A DNA stretch of 64,000 nt from Micromonospora pisi (lineage in GTDB: Bacteria > Actinomycetota > Actinomycetes > Mycobacteriales > Micromonosporaceae), in contig NZ_RBKT01000001.1 in NCBI RefSeq assembly GCF_003633685.1, forward strand, positions 8,246,001-8,310,000. The letters run 5' to 3'. Below, one piece after another: positions 61,379 to 64,000 of this stretch (positions are counted from its first letter, which is position 1; every line of letters starts with the position of its first letter). The notes beneath the pieces are model-generated. The model was not told the DNA's origin and ran no database searches. It was given only the letters and a program-made list of their open reading frames with translations. A program made the translations under genes and the position numbers.

Positions 61379-62968
61379 TCAGCCGGCCAACTCCCACCGC
61401 TCACCCCACGTCAGCTCATCGCCACGCCACCGCGACTGGGCCAGGCGCTGCACGCTGAACCGGAAGCCCTTGCCAGTAGGGGAGAGGACAATCTCCGCCA
61501 ACGCCACAATCACCTCGCGGCGGATGTACACCGGATTGTCGGGCCACGTGTCCGCCAGCTTGATCGGGTCAAGCCCTCGCAGAACAGCCGGCACACTCAA
61601 CTCCCGCACCCGCCGCGCGGCTGCCTCAATCTGAGGGCGTAGCCGGGCCTCCATCGCCGCCAACCCGGCAGGCGACAGCCGACGGGCACCGGCCAGGTCG
61701 TAATACTCGTCCAGCTCGGCTTGCAACTCCCGCTCGGTCCGCCGCGCCTCCTCCAACGCCGCGTCCGACGACTGCGTGGCAAACACCGGCGCCGCATCCT
61801 CCTGCCGCAGCCGCGCCAGAATGAACCGATCCACAGCAGGGTCCAGGTCCCGCACCTTCGCCGCCACCGCCATGCACCCACTCTTTTCGCACCGGTAGTT
61901 GATCCGCGCCTGGGGACGCAACGGGCTGCGGCAAACCCCGCACAACGCCCCGCCGGACAACTGGTAGGTCAACGAGTTGTCGTCACCGTTGCGTCGGGCC
62001 GGGTCCAGCAACCGTCCGCGTATCCGGAGGAACCGATCCTCGTCGATCAACCCAGGCCACTTCGCCGGCCCAATCACCTCGCCCTGGTGCACCCGCTCCG
62101 CGATATACGTGCGACGAAGCAGCGTCACCCGCACCTGGGAATGGCTCCACTCGCCACCCCTCGGGGCATCCCACACCCTCCCTGCGGTCACCACGTCCCG
62201 AACAGCCTTCCACCGCTCACCCCAAGGCCGATCGGTCGCCCCGATCTCCCGCGCCCGCTCCCAAGCCTCCCGCCTGGCGGTCGCCCGCCGCTCGTTCAGG
62301 ATGCGAGCAATCCTCCGCAGCGGGGTACCCCGATCAACCCGCTCGGCCATCCAACGCAACACCTCCACCTGGCCCGGGTGAGGCACCTGCCGCAGGTAGT
62401 GCCCGTGCCCGTCGTACTCCCGCATGTACCCGTACGGCACGATTCCCGCCGGTCGGCCATTCGCGGCGGCATTCCGCTTGTCCCGTCGGATCCGCTCGGA
62501 CAGCAGCTCCGTCTCGCTCTCCGCGTTTAGACCGTCTTGAGCCAGGGACTTCCGGTCACGGGTCTTGCAGGGGTCGTACGTCTCCTGATCCTTGAGGACA
62601 TGGATGAGGATTTTCCGATCCCGGCACAAGTCGAGCACGGCAACCCAAGGGCCCAACTTCCTCTCGGCACGGGAGACCTCCCACACGATCAAAACGTGCA
62701 CGGGGTGGGTCGCTAGGTACTCCAGCAGCGCATCCCAGCCAACCCGGGGCCGCGTCGCGAATCTGGATGCCGACCGGTTGTTGTCCGTGAAGCAGGCATC
62801 GTCGGGGAGCGACCAGCCCTCATCGGCCACCACCGCGCGGGCGTCCTTGTCCTGCTCCAGCACCGACTTCCGTCGCCCGCGCCGGTCCATTGAGACGCGG
62901 GTGTAGAGGACTGCGGTCAACGTGGTGACTGCGTGCAGGGCCGGCCTGCCAGTAGCCCGAGGAGACAT
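61379..62968 (-). CDS. int: Large serine integrase
   Basis: ATG 62968 gives 529 residues; GTG 62989 is in frame and would lie at the host junction. The catalytic Ser26 is in 'VLYTRVSMDRRG', with 'VLEQDKDARAVV' and 'IVWEVSRAERK' as the rest of the resolvase domain. A recombinase domain follows (GRPAGIVPYGYM ... RRIARILNERR). Then come a zinc ribbon 'CGVCRSPLRPQ ... CEKSGC' and a coiled coil 'LEEARRTERELQAELDEYY'. It converges on the repressor gene. It needs a directionality factor for excision, which I cannot identify. Confidence 0.95.
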   Translation of the reverse strand: MSPRATGRPALHAVTTLTAVLYTRVSMDRRGRRKSVLEQDKDARAVVADEGWSLPDDACFTDNNRSASRFATRPRVGWDALLEYLATHPVHVLIVWEVSRAERKLGPWVAVLDLCRDRKILIHVLKDQETYDPCKTRDRKSLAQDGLNAESETELLSERIRRDKRNAAANGRPAGIVPYGYMREYDGHGHYLRQVPHPGQVEVLRWMAERVDRGTPLRRIARILNERRATARREAWERAREIGATDRPWGERWKAVRDVVTAGRVWDAPRGGEWSHSQVRVTLLRRTYIAERVHQGEVIGPAKWPGLIDEDRFLRIRGRLLDPARRNGDDNSLTYQLSGGALCGVCRSPLRPQARINYRCEKSGCMAVAAKVRDLDPAVDRFILARLRQEDAAPVFATQSSDAALEEARRTERELQAELDEYYDLAGARRLSPAGLAAMEARLRPQIEAAARRVRELSVPAVLRGLDPIKLADTWPDNPVYIRREVIVALAEIVLSPTGKGFRFSVQRLAQSRWRGDELTWGERWELAG

Positions 62969-62984
62969 GGGAAGCAGAGTAACC

Positions 62985-63010
62985 TGCACATGGGAACTCT
63001 GCTGGTGCGG
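62985..63010. other. Right attachment site (attR) region
   Basis: The change from phage to host sequence occurs here. The integrase reading frame ends its upstream extension at 62989, and mtlA homology can be read in frame from about 63001 (A-G-A-D-V-P-M-F-L). The crossover core must lie in or just left of this stretch; the exact bases need attL, which is outside the window. Confidence 0.65.
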
Positions 63011-63876
63011 ACGTGCCGATGTTCCTCGGCGCGATGATCGTCGGGCCGCTCACCGCGTACCTGCTCAAGCTCTTCGACGGGCTGATCGAGGACCGGATCC
63101 GACCCGGGTTCGAGATGCTGGTGGACAACTTCTCCGCCGGCATCATCGGTGGCGGCATGGCCCTGGTCGGTGTCTGGGTGATCGGCCCGGTGGTCGAACA
63201 GCTCACCACCTGGGCCGGTAACGGCGTCGACTGGCTGATCGGCAACAACCTGCTGCCGCTCGCCTCGGTGCTGGTGGAGCCGGCGAAGGTGCTCTTCCTC
63301 AACAACGCGATCAACCACGGCGTGCTCAGTCCGCTCGCGGTCGCGGAGGCGCAGGAGACCGGCAGGTCCATCCTGTTCATGATCGAGTCGAACCCCGGTC
63401 CCGGACTCGGCCTGCTTGCGGCCTTCCTGCTTTTCGGTCCCCGCAGTCTGCGGCCGAGCGTGCCACCCGCGATGATCATCCAGTTCCTCGGCGGCATCCA
63501 CGAGATCTACTTCCCGTACGTGCTGATGAAGCCGCGACTGATCCTCGCCGCCATCGCCGGCGGGGCGACCGGTGTCGGCACTTTCATGATCACCGGTGCC
63601 GGACTCGTCGCCACCCCCTCGCCGGGCAGCATCTTCGCCTACGCGGCGGTCACCCCGAAGGGTGGCTGGTTCGGCGTCTTCCTCGGTGTCCTGCTCGCCG
63701 CCGTCGTCTCCTTCGTGGTCGCGTCGGCGCTACTCGGCTTCGGCCGACTCGGGGGCGACCGGGAGGCGGCGCAGGAGGTCGACGAGGCGGCGGCCGAGGG
63801 GCAACTGCCGGAAAAGGCCACATCGGATGCTGCGGGCAGCCCGGCAACCGCCCGTACCGCGAACGCAGAAGGCTGA
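63001..63876 (+). pseudogene. mtlA: mtlA, mannitol PTS EIIC component, 5' part removed by prophage
   Basis: The visible 292 codons read 'AGADVPMFLGAMIVGPLTAYLLKLFDG ... LFLNNAINHGVLSP ... GGIHEIYFPYVLM', with the membrane helices and signatures of mannitol EIIC. The roughly 100 N-terminal residues expected are missing, and phage DNA replaces them. The C-terminal tail is acidic and ends without a fused EIIB. In the lysogen this fragment could be translated only from an internal GTG (63013) and should not make a working permease. Precise excision would restore the gene. Confidence 0.9.
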
Positions 63877-63908
63877 CCGGACCGTACGAACGAGAGGGGT
63901 GCCCCGCC

Positions 63909-64000
63909 ATGGGCAGCATCAACGGCAAGGACGTCCACAAGATCGTGGTGGCCTGCGACGCCGGCATGGGCAGCAGCGTCATGCTCGCCAGCCAGCTCCG
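63909..64000 (+). CDS. Mannitol PTS EIIB component (partial)
   Basis: The gene begins at ATG 63909 after GAGAGGGG and runs off the window. The first 30 residues (INGKDVHKIVVACDAGMGSSVMLAS) contain the phosphorylated Cys of the EIIB signature CDAGMGSS. It lies 32 bases downstream of mtlA and should be in its operon, giving separate IIC and IIB polypeptides. Confidence 0.92.
   Translation, partial: MGSINGKDVHKIVVACDAGMGSSVMLASQL

Overview
The window is almost entirely one prophage of a siphovirus type in a high-GC Gram-positive host. The evidence for the host is the GC-rich sequence, the many GTG starts, two WhiB-like proteins (a family confined to Actinobacteria and their phages), and a flanking mannitol PTS gene. 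An actinomycete is well supported. A particular family (Streptomycetaceae, Micromonosporaceae) cannot be decided from the sequence alone. The prophage fills positions 1 to about 62,990 and continues past the left edge, so the tape measure, the rest of the tail and lysis genes, and the left attachment site are not visible. Nearly all phage genes read leftward (minus strand).

Right to left, the layout is as follows. (1) The host gene mtlA (mannitol PTS EIIC) is cut at about 62,990-63,004; its 3' part and the start of the separate EIIB gene lie to the right. (2) A large serine integrase sits beside the junction. (3) The immunity switch has a rightward XRE repressor facing a leftward Cro-like gene, with four copies of the operator GTGTCA-N4-TGACAC between and at their starts. 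(4) The early region holds a DGQHR/ParB-like protein, a large C5-cytosine methyltransferase with an altered PC motif, at least seven consecutive small membrane proteins, an XRE regulator and a HIT hydrolase. (5) The recombination and replication module has a YqaJ exonuclease, RecT, a DnaQ-type exonuclease, HNH nucleases, RusA, a WhiB protein, DnaN, SSB, a second clamp-like protein, then (after a large membrane protein and a methylase-like protein) a sigma-like/LuxR/WhiB trio, a replication organiser and DnaB. No polymerase is seen, so host Pol III is presumably recruited. (6) About 11 kb holds small, translationally coupled genes of mostly unknown function. (7) A tRNA with initiator features and a strong terminator close the early half.

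(8) The late operon begins at about 20,600: terminase small and large subunits, portal, a protease/2H-phosphoesterase/scaffold fusion with a nested scaffold start, capsid cement protein and major capsid protein. In place of the expected direct passage to the head-tail connectors there is about 9.5 kb of extra DNA. It holds five glycosyltransferase-like genes and one methyltransferase, followed by virion proteins built on a shared beta-rich N-terminal domain with exchangeable C-terminal parts (six 20-residue repeats, a PKD domain, an Fn3 domain plus beta-helix). The normal order then resumes: head-tail adaptor, connector, tail terminator, tail tube and tail chaperone.

The points most worth following are the glycosyltransferase and display cassette, the 2H phosphoesterase inside the head protease, the initiator-like tRNA, the insertion in mtlA, and a short motif (TTGRTAG core) found after hairpins at the heads of transcription units.
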